Source of the DNA: Salinivirgaceae bacterium
GTDB taxonomy: Bacteria > Bacteroidota > Bacteroidia > Bacteroidales > SZUA-534
Assembly (NCBI GenBank): GCA_017557785.1
Contig: JAFYYA010000055.1
Span: forward strand, 1 to 64,000
Length of the DNA stretch: 64,000 bases
Direction: 5' to 3'
Shown here: positions 47,957-57,170 of the stretch, in pieces
Layout: each line of letters opens with the position of its first letter
Numbering within the stretch: position 1 is the first letter of the stretch
Translations under genes and position numbers: made by a program
The notes under the pieces: model-generated
Told to the model about the DNA's origin: nothing
Seen by the model: the letters and a program-made list of their open reading frames with translations, nothing else
Databases searched by the model: none

Positions 47957-49384
47957 ATGAGGTTGATTAAGTATTGTTTGGTGGCGATTCTGGTGGTTCT
48001 TGGCTGCAGTTTTGCCAAAGCTGATGGCGGCTACAACATCAAGGTGCACATCGACGGCCTGGCCGACAGCACCGTTTATCTTTGCTACTATTTTGGCGAC
48101 AAACAGTATGCGAAAGACACACTTAAACTAGACAAAAAGGCCAACGGCGTATTCAAGGGCGATAAAAAACTTGATGGTGGCATATATTTCGTGCTAGTAC
48201 CGGGTAACTATCCTTTGGAACTGATGATTGACAACGAGCAGGATTTCAGTATCTCGACAAAATTCACAAGTGATGTTAACGATTTGATCAAATATATGAC
48301 GACTGAAGGCAGCGATGAAGTGAAGCTGTATGTTGATTATCAGCAGTTTATGATTAAACAAAACAGCTTAGCCACAGAGTTGCGCAAACGCTCGCCAAAA
48401 ACAAAAGCCGATGAAAAGGTGATTAAAGACAGTCTTGATCTTCTGTATGAGGAAGTTAAGGCGCGTTGGGATGACATAGAAAACAACCATCAGAAATCGC
48501 TTTTAGCCGCTGTTTTGCGAATCAACAAGGACATCGACATTCCTGATTTTCCGCGCGATGCCGACGGCAACGTGCTCGATTCGGCCTTCCAATACAAATA
48601 TTATAAAAAACATTTCTTCGATAATGTTGATTTTCAAGATGCAAGGCTGCTTCGTACTGCGTTTTTCCAGAAAAAAATCGACCGCTATTTCGAGAAGATG
48701 ATTCTTCAGGCGCCCGACACCATTATCAAGGAGAGCAAAATGCTGCTCGACAAGGCCGAAGGCTGCGACGATGTGTTCCGATTCCTGCTGCAGACAATCT
48801 TCAACAAGTACAACAACAGCGACATTATGGGTATGGACAAGGTGCTCGTCTTCTTTGGCGACAACTATTACCTGAACGGTCGCGCCACCTGGGCCGACTC
48901 GACTTGGCTTGAGAAACTTCGCGAACGCGTCGAGGAACTGCGTTACAATCAGGTTGGAAATCAAGCTGTTGAATTGAAACTTTACACTTACGATGACCAA
49001 CCAGTAACCATTTCGGGCGTCAATGCCGAATACACCGTATTGTTCTTCTTTGAGCCGTCGTGCGGACACTGCAAGAAGGCCACGCCCAAAATGAAGGCTC
49101 TGGCCGACAAGTTCTGGGAACGCGGCGTTGAGGTGATGGGCATTTACACCCAAACCGACAAGGAAGAATGGGGTAAGTTTATTGAAAGTCAAGGACTTGA
49201 AAACTGGATAAACGCTTGGGACCCGTACAACCAATCGGGATTCCGCCTGTTCTACGACATTCGCAGCACACCGTCAATCTACCTACTCGACCGCGGCAAG
49301 AAAATCATTGCCAAACGCATTGATGTTGAGACACTTGAAAAGGTGCTTGAAGATGAATACGCACGGAAGGATAAGAATAAATAA
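47957..49384 (+). CDS. DUF5106/DUF4369-type thioredoxin-like protein (TlpA family)
   Basis: 475 residues. Signal MRLIKYCLVAILVVLGCSFAKA, which could be a lipoprotein (VLGC) or an ordinary signal peptide. N-terminal DUF4369-like beta domain (about 25-120), helical middle (about 130-330) of the DUF5106 type, and a C-terminal thioredoxin fold with the redox motif PSCGHCKKATPKMKALAD (CGHC, near residues 373-376) and cis-Pro region RSTPSIYLLDRGK. It likely reduces or isomerises disulfides of periplasmic proteins. It is followed by a terminator-like hairpin and the DPP-IV gene, so it is probably independent. Confidence 0.9.
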   Translation: MRLIKYCLVAILVVLGCSFAKADGGYNIKVHIDGLADSTVYLCYYFGDKQYAKDTLKLDKKANGVFKGDKKLDGGIYFVLVPGNYPLELMIDNEQDFSISTKFTSDVNDLIKYMTTEGSDEVKLYVDYQQFMIKQNSLATELRKRSPKTKADEKVIKDSLDLLYEEVKARWDDIENNHQKSLLAAVLRINKDIDIPDFPRDADGNVLDSAFQYKYYKKHFFDNVDFQDARLLRTAFFQKKIDRYFEKMILQAPDTIIKESKMLLDKAEGCDDVFRFLLQTIFNKYNNSDIMGMDKVLVFFGDNYYLNGRATWADSTWLEKLRERVEELRYNQVGNQAVELKLYTYDDQPVTISGVNAEYTVLFFFEPSCGHCKKATPKMKALADKFWERGVEVMGIYTQTDKEEWGKFIESQGLENWINAWDPYNQSGFRLFYDIRSTPSIYLLDRGKKIIAKRIDVETLEKVLEDEYARKDKNK

Positions 49385-49406
49385 CTTTGATAATCAGAAT
49401 GATAAG

Positions 49407-49430
49407 AAGGCTGTCTGAAAAGGCGGCCTT
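49407..49430 (+). terminator. Terminator after the TlpA-like gene
   Basis: AAGGC...GCCTT inverted pair around a GTCTGAAAAG-type loop, followed by TTTTT. The stem is short, so it is a weaker call. Confidence 0.55.
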
Positions 49431-49503
49431 TTTCATTTTATAAAGACAAAAATTCTTGCAACCTTGTACAGCTTTTGCTTTGAAGGCTTTTAATACTAAT
49501 ACT

Positions 49504-51696
49504 ATGAAAGGTTTATCATTTGTTTTTGCATTTATTCTGCTGACAACCAATGCTGTATGTCAATCGGAAGGAGCAAAAATCACTCTCGACGACATAATGA
49601 GAAAAGGCACGTTCTACGAGAATGGCATTGACGCTATCACCCCGATGAGCGACGGGCTGCATTATGCTGTTATTGAGGATGGTTTGGCGATAGCAAAATA
49701 CAGTTACAAGACAGGCGAAAAAGTGGCGACATTGGCCACGGTGGAGCAGTTTGGCGACAGCACGATAAACTATTTGTCGAACTTCAGATTCAGTGCCGAT
49801 GAGCGGAAAATCCTTTTCTACACCAATCGGCAGAATATCTATCGGCGCTCATTTACAGCCAATTACTACGTTTGGGACGTTGCCGCCAAGAAAATCACGG
49901 CCGTGTCCGACAGTCACCGTCAGCAGGTGGCGACACTGTCGCCCGATGGCACAAAGGTGGCGTATGTCTGTGGTAACAATCTGTATGTCAAAAACTTGAC
50001 TGACGGTTCGGAGACGCAGATAACAACCGACGGCGAGTTCAACAAGATAATCAACGGCATTCCCGACTGGGTTTACGAGGAGGAGTTTGAGTACAACCGC
50101 GCCTTCTGCTGGTCGCCCGACAGCCGCAATCTGGCGTGGTGCCGCTTCGACGAGTCGGCGGTGCGCACTTATGGCTTTTCGGTTTTTGCTGGCCAAGCGC
50201 CCCACAAGGCTGAAAATGCGCTCTATCCTTCGACCTATTCCTACAAATACCCCAAGGCTGGCGAGGCCAATTCGGTTGTAACTGTCTGGAACTATTCGTT
50301 TTCCGATGGCCGCAAGACTCAAATCGATGTTGGTGCGGAGATCGACCAATACATTCCGCGCATAACCTGGAGTCCCGCGGGTAAATTGGTGGTTTACAGG
50401 CTGAACCGCTTGCAGAACCACCTTGAACTGCTCTATGCCAATCCCGCCGACGGAACCGCACAAGTGTTTTACGATGAGCAAAATAAGTGGTATATCGACG
50501 AGTCGTTTTTCGACTATCTGACCTTCAGTGCCGACGGCTCTAAATTCTTGATAATGAGCGAGCGCGACGGCTGGAGCCACATTTATCTGCACAAAGCCGA
50601 CGGCACGCTGCTCAATCAGGTTACCAAAGGCGAGTGGGATGTTACTGATTTCTACGGATTTGACGAGCGCACCAACACCATTTTCTACCAAAGCGCAGAG
50701 CGCGGAGCGCCAAACCGCGATGTCTATTCGGTGAAAGCCAACGGTACGGCTAAAATATTGTTAAGCAGGCAGTTGGGAACCAACGATTTTGTTTTCAGCA
50801 AGGGCTTCAAATATTACATTAGCGAGTTTTCAAATGCTTCAACACCAACTATTTACACTCTGCACGAACGCAGTGGCAAGCAGTTGCGTGTGCTTGAGGA
50901 CAACGCCACCCTTGCCAACACGTTGAAAAGCCGTCAGTTCTGCCCGAAGGAGTTTCTGCAATTCACCACCGACGAAGGTATCAGCCTGAATGCGTGGATG
51001 ATAAAGCCGCACGACTTCAATCCGTCGAAGAAATATCCCGTGCTGATGGTGCAATATAGCGGTCCAAACTCTCAGCAGGTTCTCAATCAATTCGATGCTG
51101 GCTGGGAGCAGGTGCTGGCCGCCAACGGCTACATTGTTTTCTGCTGCGACGGCCGAGGAACAGGTGCGCGCGGTGAGGCTTTCCGTAAAGTAACTTATTT
51201 GCAATTAGGTAAATACGAACTTGCTGACCAACTCGCCGCTGCCCGTTATCTGAAATCGCTGCCATACGTTGCTACCGACCGAATCGGCATTTGGGGCTGG
51301 AGTTTCGGCGGCTTTATGGTGCTCAACTGTATGACGCAGGGCAACGGCACCTTCAAGGCTGGCATTGCGGTTGCGCCCGTCACCAACTGGCGCTACTACG
51401 ACAATATCTACACCGAACGTTTTATGCGCACGCCGCAGGAGAACGCCGACGGCTACGACAGCAACTCGCCAATCACGCACGCCGCTGATTTACAGGGCAA
51501 TCTGCTGCTCATTCACGGCTCTGCCGACGACAATGTTCATTGGCAGAATTCAGCCGAAATGTGCGAGGCTCTGGTTCAGGCCAACAAGCAGTTCGACTAT
51601 TTCGTCTACACCAACCGCAACCACAGCATTTATGGCGGAAACACACGTTGGCACTTGTATAACAAGATGTTACGGTTTGTGCTTGAAAAGTTGTGA
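49504..51696 (+). CDS. Dipeptidyl peptidase IV (S9B)
   Basis: 730 residues from ATG 49504 (MKGLSFVFAFILLTTNAVCQ, signal peptide). The longer frame upstream lacks a signal and is not used. A beta-propeller (about 40-490) carries the substrate N-terminus anchor WVYEEEFEY (Glu pair near 192-194), then the alpha/beta hydrolase with GWSFGGF (Ser600), DDNVHW (Asp676) and RNHSIYGG (His707). It should remove X-Pro or X-Ala dipeptides from peptides in the periplasm. All key residues are present and the length is usual. It fits with the M13 peptidase as part of peptide use. Confidence 0.95.
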   Translation: MKGLSFVFAFILLTTNAVCQSEGAKITLDDIMRKGTFYENGIDAITPMSDGLHYAVIEDGLAIAKYSYKTGEKVATLATVEQFGDSTINYLSNFRFSADERKILFYTNRQNIYRRSFTANYYVWDVAAKKITAVSDSHRQQVATLSPDGTKVAYVCGNNLYVKNLTDGSETQITTDGEFNKIINGIPDWVYEEEFEYNRAFCWSPDSRNLAWCRFDESAVRTYGFSVFAGQAPHKAENALYPSTYSYKYPKAGEANSVVTVWNYSFSDGRKTQIDVGAEIDQYIPRITWSPAGKLVVYRLNRLQNHLELLYANPADGTAQVFYDEQNKWYIDESFFDYLTFSADGSKFLIMSERDGWSHIYLHKADGTLLNQVTKGEWDVTDFYGFDERTNTIFYQSAERGAPNRDVYSVKANGTAKILLSRQLGTNDFVFSKGFKYYISEFSNASTPTIYTLHERSGKQLRVLEDNATLANTLKSRQFCPKEFLQFTTDEGISLNAWMIKPHDFNPSKKYPVLMVQYSGPNSQQVLNQFDAGWEQVLAANGYIVFCCDGRGTGARGEAFRKVTYLQLGKYELADQLAAARYLKSLPYVATDRIGIWGWSFGGFMVLNCMTQGNGTFKAGIAVAPVTNWRYYDNIYTERFMRTPQENADGYDSNSPITHAADLQGNLLLIHGSADDNVHWQNSAEMCEALVQANKQFDYFVYTNRNHSIYGGNTRWHLYNKMLRFVLEKL

Positions 51697-51737
51697 TTTG
51701 TTGGCACGAATATTGCGAAGCAAATCGCAAATCAAAT

Positions 51738-51753
51738 CCCGATAGCTATCGGG
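51738..51753. repeat. Perfect 16-bp palindrome CCCGATAGCTATCGGG
   Basis: Perfect self-complementary sequence in the gap between the DPP-IV and thioesterase genes, flanked by near-repeats (CAAATCGCAAATCAAATC / CACAAATCATAAATCG). A like palindrome is widespread in intergenic DNA of several Bacteroidota as I recall. Only one copy was seen here. Confidence 0.6.
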
Positions 51754-51782
51754 ACACAAATCATAAATCGAAAATTAAGAAT

Positions 51783-52262
51783 ATGGATTTGAAACGCATT
51801 ATAAACCCGTGGGCGACAATGGCCAAGTACAACTGCTTCGGATGCTCGCCCGACAACCCGTTCGGTCTTCACCTTTGCTTCTTCGAGGACGGCGACAACA
51901 TTGTGTCCGAGTGGCAGCCGAACACCAATTATCAGAGTTGGCTCGACACGCTGCACGGCGGCATTCAGGCCACCCTGCTCGACGAACTCTGCGGTTGGGT
52001 GGTGACGCGCAAGTTGCAGACTGCGGGCGTGACGTCGAAGATGGAAACGCGCTACCGCCGCCCCGTGCTAATCAGCAAGGGCAAAATCACCATTAGCGGC
52101 CACATTCGCGAGCAGCGCCGCAACATTGTCATTATCGATGCGCAAATTGTTGACAGCGAGGGCACTGTCTGCACCGAGGCCACTTGCACTTATTTCACAA
52201 TGCCGCGCGAGAAAGCACAGGCTGAAATGAACTTCCGCGAGTGCAAGGTTGAGGGGGAATAG
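51783..52262 (+). CDS. Hotdog-fold thioesterase (PaaI/DUF4442-like)
   Basis: 159 residues from ATG 51783 (MDLKRIINPWATMAKYNCFG). The upstream in-frame ATG runs through the palindrome and is not used. The hotdog motif LHGGIQATLLDELCGWVV is clear, with a Cys-containing start (YNCFGCSPDNPFGLHL) like other acyl-CoA thioesterases of the PaaI type. Probably hydrolyses an acyl-CoA in the cytoplasm. The substrate cannot be read. It lies downstream of the DPP-IV gene in the same direction with an 86-base gap, and before a shared terminator. Confidence 0.85.
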   Translation: MDLKRIINPWATMAKYNCFGCSPDNPFGLHLCFFEDGDNIVSEWQPNTNYQSWLDTLHGGIQATLLDELCGWVVTRKLQTAGVTSKMETRYRRPVLISKGKITISGHIREQRRNIVIIDAQIVDSEGTVCTEATCTYFTMPREKAQAEMNFRECKVEGE

Positions 52263-52286
52263 TTTGTATGAAAAACAACAAAAAAA

Positions 52287-52311
52287 TCCTGCCAAACATT
52301 GTCTGGCAGGA
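52287..52311. terminator. Bidirectional terminator
   Basis: TCCTGCCA / TGGCAGGA hairpin (8 pairs) with A and T runs on both sides, between the convergent thioesterase and beta-barrel genes. Confidence 0.88.
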
Positions 52312-52335
52312 TTTTTTATTTTTATGTGTGTTGGT

Positions 52336-53007
52336 TTAGAACATCCAACCAATGCTGGCGATGAATGAGTTAGCGTGTTGGCTAGTCTTGTATTGCTTGC
52401 CGCGTATGGTAACTTCGTCACCCAATTTGCTCAAACCGAACTCATAGCGAAGGTCGAGTGTGAGTTTTTTCAGGATGTCGAGACCGGCACCAACTTGCAA
52501 GCTGAAGACAGCTGTGTTTTTGGCGTTTTCAAGACCTTTACCAAATGTCTCTTTGTACTCGTCAGATACTTTGGCGTCAGATTTCAGGTTGAACGATGCT
52601 ACAGGGCCTAAACCTAAGCGGGCAGGACCAAATTTTGCGCCAACAATAACCGGAATGTCAATGCGGTGGTTCTTAATAACATCAGTTTCTTCTTTTGAAA
52701 CGGAGCCGTTTTTCGGGCTGATTTTGATGTTCGAACTCATGTTTGTATAGTAGATTTCCGGCTGGATAAACACTGCAATAGCGTTGATGCGGGCGAATCC
52801 ACCAACATGGAATCCCAAACCTGACGATGCGTCTTCCATAAGGTATTCCATTTCTTGACCTGTTTTGTCATCTTTGATGGTGGCTGCCACATCTTTCATT
52901 TTTAGTTTCGACGAGTTCAAACCGCCCTTGATACCCAATGCGAAAATCTGACACATTGCCACATTTGCCGTGAAAAGCAATGCGGCTGCAATAAGAATCT
53001 TTTTCAT
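52336..53007 (-). CDS. Outer-membrane beta-barrel protein (PorT/porin-like family)
   Basis: 223 residues from ATG 53005-53007 (MKKILIAAALLFTANVAMCQ, signal peptide). The longer frame upstream has no signal at its start. Mature strands include FALGIKGGLNSSKLKM, GLGFHVGGFARINAIAVFIQPEIYYTN and LDLRYEFGLSKLG, ending HANSFIASIGWMF with the terminal Phe of barrel proteins. This fits the small outer-membrane beta-barrel (PF13568-like) family of Bacteroidota. No specific role is assigned. The 225 bases upstream hold a GC-poor divergent region shared with the GPH transporter. Confidence 0.85.
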   Translation of the reverse strand: MKKILIAAALLFTANVAMCQIFALGIKGGLNSSKLKMKDVAATIKDDKTGQEMEYLMEDASSGLGFHVGGFARINAIAVFIQPEIYYTNMSSNIKISPKNGSVSKEETDVIKNHRIDIPVIVGAKFGPARLGLGPVASFNLKSDAKVSDEYKETFGKGLENAKNTAVFSLQVGAGLDILKKLTLDLRYEFGLSKLGDEVTIRGKQYKTSQHANSFIASIGWMF

Positions 53008-53232
53008 AATCATTCGTTTTAAAATTATTGTGCAAGATAATGCCGATTTCTTTTCGGTGGACACGACGGGCCGTAAAAAATGACGAGATGGCGCTTTTTT
53101 GTGCCTTTTTGAAAAAAAAATGAAACAAGTGGCGGAAACATTAAACAAAAATTTACATTTGGAATGTCGCTTTTTGCGGTTTTCACAACACCGTGGCGCG
53201 GCTTTTTAGAGTAATAACTTAAACTAAACGTA

Positions 53233-54636
53233 ATGGAATTAAAAAATGATGTAGAACAAAAAGGGTTCTACAAACTATCGTGGGCTCAACGCATAGGCTT
53301 TGGCTCGGGCGACTTGGCACAAAATCTTATCTTTCAAACGGTTGCGTGCTATCTGATGCTTTATCTTACTACGGTTCTGAAAATCAATCCAGCATTTGTC
53401 AGCGGCTTGATTCTTACAGTTCGTCTCATCGACTGCTTCTGGAGTCCTGTAGTAGGAAAGTATATCGATAACCGCAATCCCAAATTGGGCAAGTATCGCA
53501 CTTATCTTCTTTGGGGTGGTATTCCGCTCACAGTTGCCGCCTGCTTCCTGATGCTTCCCGCCGCAGCCACTTGGTCGATGGGAGCGAAGATGGTTTACGC
53601 CACATTGAGTTATACCATATTAAGTATGATTTATTCGGTGGTGAATATCCCGTACGGCTCGATTATGGCAAGTATGACCCGCGACAACGACGAGGTTCTT
53701 ATCCTTACTTCAACCCGTATGGTTTGCGCCAATATCGGTCAGATTATTGTTCAGGCTGGTTTCCCTATCGGACTCGCCATTTGCGTGCACTCTGCAATCA
53801 ACTGGGAGCAGGCGATATTTATGGCCATTGGTACCATTCCTGCATTCATTATCCTGCCGTTGCTGCCTGTTTTGAAGAAACTGCTGGGTAAAAAAGGTCT
53901 TTATTACACACTTCTCACGATAGGCTTTATTGGCTTTGCCATTCTGTTCGGCATTGGCAAGTTCGGCGATGTTAAGAGTTGCACGCTGCTTGTCCAGATT
54001 GCAAAGATTATGACTGGCGTTGGTCTGCTTGTTGGTTCGCTGATGTGGGCTTTGGTTCCTGAAGTTATCACCGAGTCGGAGCACCGCACAGGCAACCGTC
54101 CTGCCGCCACAGTGAACGCTTTGGCAGGTGTCGCTTTCAAGGCTGGTTTCTCAATCGCTGGCTGGATTACACCGCTGGTTATGGGACTTATCGGCTTTAA
54201 CCTTGCAAGTGAGGAATCGGCTTTGGCAACTGACCCGAAAGCCTGGTTTACAGTTACCGCCATTTTCGCGCTCGTCGGCTTTGTGCTCTTGACGCTTTGC
54301 TTCCTTGGCAGCAAGGAGAATATCACCACAACACCCGAGAAACCCGTTTCGTTCGGCGATATGTTCCGCGAGTTCAAGGCTAACAAATGCCTTCAACTGG
54401 TGCTCGGCATTTTCGTTGTAGTGTTCCTGGCTTCGTTTATCAGCGCACCTGTAAATGCTTATTACACAGAGTTGGGCAAATATTCAGCCACTGCTCAAAA
54501 TGCGATTTTGGTGTTCACAACCATAATCCCTGCAGCGCTTCTCATTGTTGTGGCTTACTTGATTAAGAAGTATCCGCTTACCGATGAGCGTCTCGACGAG
54601 ATGAACCGCGAAATTGAGGCTCGCACAAAAGCATAA
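53233..54636 (+). CDS. GPH-family sugar:cation symporter (MelB/XynP-like)
   Basis: 467 residues with twelve predicted membrane segments. The GPH signature is visible: FGSGDLAQNLIFQ, then WSPVVGKYIDNRNPKLGKYRTYLLWG, and MIYSVVNIPYGSIMASM. GPH transporters import glycosides or pentosides with Na+ or H+. Given the GH10 xylanase and GH43 genes downstream, xylo-oligosaccharides or xylobiose are the likely cargo, though glucosides or galactosides cannot be ruled out. First gene of the xylan unit. A terminator-like hairpin lies before the xylanase gene, which may lower downstream expression. Confidence 0.9.
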   Translation: MELKNDVEQKGFYKLSWAQRIGFGSGDLAQNLIFQTVACYLMLYLTTVLKINPAFVSGLILTVRLIDCFWSPVVGKYIDNRNPKLGKYRTYLLWGGIPLTVAACFLMLPAAATWSMGAKMVYATLSYTILSMIYSVVNIPYGSIMASMTRDNDEVLILTSTRMVCANIGQIIVQAGFPIGLAICVHSAINWEQAIFMAIGTIPAFIILPLLPVLKKLLGKKGLYYTLLTIGFIGFAILFGIGKFGDVKSCTLLVQIAKIMTGVGLLVGSLMWALVPEVITESEHRTGNRPAATVNALAGVAFKAGFSIAGWITPLVMGLIGFNLASEESALATDPKAWFTVTAIFALVGFVLLTLCFLGSKENITTTPEKPVSFGDMFREFKANKCLQLVLGIFVVVFLASFISAPVNAYYTELGKYSATAQNAILVFTTIIPAALLIVVAYLIKKYPLTDERLDEMNREIEARTKA

Positions 54637-54650
54637 CTATTGAAAACATA

Positions 54651-54678
54651 AGACGGGAGGGAAGCGTCTCTTCCGTCT
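54651..54678 (+). terminator. Terminator or attenuator between symporter and GH10 genes
   Basis: AGACGGGA / TTCCGTCT stem (8 pairs with one wobble) around a 12-base loop, followed by eight T residues. It separates the symporter from the xylanase in the same direction, so it may set their ratio. Confidence 0.75.
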
Positions 54679-54697
54679 TTTTTTTAATTTTAAAGAT

Positions 54698-55867
54698 ATG
54701 AATATCAGATTATTATCGATGGCTTTGGTGGCTGCCGCTCTTGCGGGTTGCTGCGGCACTAACGAAGGCGGTCAGCAGAGCAGTCTGCCAGCAAAGTGCG
54801 ATTGTCCCGACAACGGCAAAGCCACTATGCGTCAGGCATTTGACGGCAAGTTTCTGCTTGGTGCGGCTGTCAATGTGCGTCAGGTGAAAAGCGCTGACCA
54901 GAAGGTGCAATGCGTTATCCGCGACCAGTTCAGCGCGCTTGTGCCCGAAAACTGTATGAAGCCGGAGGAGATTCACCCCAAAAAAGACTTGTACGACTGG
55001 CGCGATGCCGACGCTCTTGTTGAACTTGCGCAGCGCAATGGTCAGGCTGTTACCGGCCACTGTCTGGTTTGGCACTCACAGTTGCCTTATTGGTTCTTTA
55101 AAGACGATTTGGGCCAGCAAGTTACTAAAGATGAACTGATTGCGCGTATGCGTGAGCATATCACCGCTGTGGTTTCGCGCTACAAAGGCAAAATCAAGGG
55201 CTGGGACGTTGTGAATGAGGCACTTCTTGACAACGGTGAGTTGCGTCCGACGCAGTTCTACCGCATTATCGGCCCCGAATACATTAAGATGGCGTTCCAG
55301 TTTGCCCACGAGGCCGACCCCGATGCCGAACTCTACTACAACGATTATGGTATGGACAATCCGTCGAAACGCGATGGCGCTATCCGTATCGTGCGTGAGT
55401 TGAAGGCTGCTGGTTGTCGCGTTGATGGCATTGGAATGCAGTCGCACGTGGCTTTCGACACCAATCTTGATGAGTACGAAAAGAGCATTGAGGCTTATGC
55501 CGCCGAAGGTGTGAAGGTGATGGTTACCGAACTCGATTTGAGCGTATTGCCTTGGCCACAAGGTAATTACGGCGCTGCAGTGGAGACCAACTTCGAGTAT
55601 ATGAAGGAGATGAACCCCTACACCGACAGTCTTCCCGCTGCAAAGGCGCAGGAGCAGACCGATTTCTTCGTGAAACTCTTCAAAATCTACTTGAAGCACG
55701 CCGATGTTATCGACCGCGTAACGTTCTGGGGCCTGACCGACGCCGACAGTTGGAAGAACGGCTGGCCAATGCCGGGCCGCACCGACTATCCGCTCGCTAT
55801 CGACCGCAACTATCAGCCAAAACCGTTTGTTGATGCCATTATCAAACTTGCGATGGAAGAAAAATGA
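54698..55867 (+). CDS. GH10 endo-1,4-beta-xylanase, lipoprotein
   Basis: 389 residues. Lipoprotein signal MNIRLLSMALVAAALAGC (lipobox LAGC, Cys18), so it is likely anchored in the outer membrane. The GH10 barrel (about 45-385) has GHCLVWHSQLP, acid/base WDVVNEALL (Glu174) and nucleophile VTELDLSV (Glu278). It should cut xylan backbone into oligosaccharides at the cell surface. No carbohydrate-binding insert is seen. It sits with the GPH symporter and GH43 gene, a pared-down xylan unit without SusC/SusD. Confidence 0.95.
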   Translation: MNIRLLSMALVAAALAGCCGTNEGGQQSSLPAKCDCPDNGKATMRQAFDGKFLLGAAVNVRQVKSADQKVQCVIRDQFSALVPENCMKPEEIHPKKDLYDWRDADALVELAQRNGQAVTGHCLVWHSQLPYWFFKDDLGQQVTKDELIARMREHITAVVSRYKGKIKGWDVVNEALLDNGELRPTQFYRIIGPEYIKMAFQFAHEADPDAELYYNDYGMDNPSKRDGAIRIVRELKAAGCRVDGIGMQSHVAFDTNLDEYEKSIEAYAAEGVKVMVTELDLSVLPWPQGNYGAAVETNFEYMKEMNPYTDSLPAAKAQEQTDFFVKLFKIYLKHADVIDRVTFWGLTDADSWKNGWPMPGRTDYPLAIDRNYQPKPFVDAIIKLAMEEK

Positions 55868-55943
55868 TTGTTGAACTGGACAATCGGATAATCGGTTAAT
55901 CGAAAAAGAACGATTCACCGATTGAACAATTCACCGATTCAAC
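55866..55943. repeat. Full copy of the ~80-bp dispersed intergenic repeat (between GH10 and GH43 genes)
   Basis: Begins GATTGTTGAACTGGACAATC and ends CAATTCACCGATTCAAC. Its reverse complement aligns closely with 11738-11814 (same length, differences at scattered bases), showing an inverted copy about 44 kb away. It overlaps the last two bases of the GH10 stop codon. Confidence 0.8.
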
Positions 55944-56000
55944 AAAATATAAAATATCGATAACTTGAAACTAAACAGTAATAACCAAAAACTTAAAGCA

Positions 56001-57044
56001 ATGACACAGAAACGTTATTTATTTCCTGCCGACTATATGGCAGACCCCGCCGTTCACGTGTTCAACGGCAAGATTTTTATCTACCCTTCGCACGACTGGG
56101 AAGCAGGTGCTGAAGAGGATGACGATGGCGGCCATTTCCAAATGAAGGACTATCACGCACTCTCTATTGATGGCGACCCGATGACAGGCAAGGTCAACGA
56201 CCACGGTGTTATTTTCGACGTGAAAGATGTGCCTTGGGCCGAAAAACAGCTGTGGGACAGCGACGTAGTGGAGAAAAACGGCAAGTACTACTACGTTTTC
56301 TCAGGCAAAGGATACGATGGTGTGTTCCGTCTTGGTGTGGCAGTAGCCGACAAGCCAGAAGGCCCATTCAAGCCGCAGCCGCAGCCAATTCGCGGTTCGT
56401 TCTCTATCGACCCTTGCGTGTTCAAGGACGATGACGGCACCATTTACACCTATTTTGGCGGACTTTGGGGCGGCCAACTTCAGTGGTGGCAACCATTTGC
56501 ACCGGGTTTTGAGCCTATCCACGGCAAACACGGCGACAATAACGGCCTTGTTGATATGGGCGCAGAGCCCACTCGCAGCGGCGAACTCTTTGCCAAACCT
56601 GATATGCCAGCGCTTCCGAGTTTCGTTGTGAAGATGAGCGACGATATGCTGCAGTTTGCCGAGGCACCACGCCGTGTGCTGATTGTCGATAAGGACGGAC
56701 AGCCGCTCAAGGCTGGCGACCCGCACCGCTTCTTCGAGGCTTCGTGGATGCATAAACACAACGGCAAGTACTACTTCTCGTACTCAACTGGCGACAGCCA
56801 CTTCCTTTGCTATGCAATCGGCGACAATCCGTACGGACCGTTCACCTATCAAGGCGTGATTCTGACACCTGTTGTGGGCTGGACCACTCACCACGCCATT
56901 GCCGAGTACAAGGGCAAATGGTATCTGTTCCACCACGATTGCGTTCCGTCGAACGACAAGACCTGGCTGCGAAGCCTGAAAGTCTGCGAGTTGCAATACG
57001 ACAAGGACGGCAAGATTCAGACAATCGAAGGACTTGACAAGTAA
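56001..57044 (+). CDS. GH43-family glycosidase (beta-xylosidase or arabinofuranosidase)
   Basis: 347 residues from ATG 56001 (MTQKRYLFPADYMADPAVHV). An earlier in-frame TTG at 55965 is not used. No signal peptide, so it is probably cytoplasmic and acts on imported oligosaccharides. Five-bladed propeller with the GH43 triad: Asp15 (ADPAVHV), Asp137 (SIDPCVF) and Glu246 (FFEASWM). It likely completes breakdown of xylo- or arabinoxylo-oligosaccharides brought in by the GPH symporter. Exact subfamily and linkage cannot be read. Confidence 0.92.
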   Translation: MTQKRYLFPADYMADPAVHVFNGKIFIYPSHDWEAGAEEDDDGGHFQMKDYHALSIDGDPMTGKVNDHGVIFDVKDVPWAEKQLWDSDVVEKNGKYYYVFSGKGYDGVFRLGVAVADKPEGPFKPQPQPIRGSFSIDPCVFKDDDGTIYTYFGGLWGGQLQWWQPFAPGFEPIHGKHGDNNGLVDMGAEPTRSGELFAKPDMPALPSFVVKMSDDMLQFAEAPRRVLIVDKDGQPLKAGDPHRFFEASWMHKHNGKYYFSYSTGDSHFLCYAIGDNPYGPFTYQGVILTPVVGWTTHHAIAEYKGKWYLFHHDCVPSNDKTWLRSLKVCELQYDKDGKIQTIEGLDK

Positions 57045-57067
57045 AATTTAAGTTGTTAATAAATGGA

Positions 57068-57096
57068 AGAGAGTTCGTCGCGATGACGGGCTCTCT
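57068..57096 (+). terminator. Terminator after GH43 gene
   Basis: AGAGAGTTCGTC / GACGGGCTCTCT stem (12 pairs, two wobbles, loop GCGAT) followed by six or more T residues. Confidence 0.85.
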
Positions 57097-57120
57097 TTTT
57101 TTGTGGCCTAACAGAAAAAA

Positions 57121-57150
57121 CAACCCCGACTCAATGCAGAATCGGGGTTG
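57121..57150 (-). terminator. Terminator after the T9SS repeat protein gene
   Basis: CAACCCCGA...TCGGGGTTG hairpin, followed on the minus strand by six T residues. Its arm pattern CCCCGATTC/GAGTCGGGG is repeated in the hairpin at 59144-59168 after the related gene. Confidence 0.85.
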
Positions 57151-57170
57151 CTGGTGTTTTAGAATAACTG

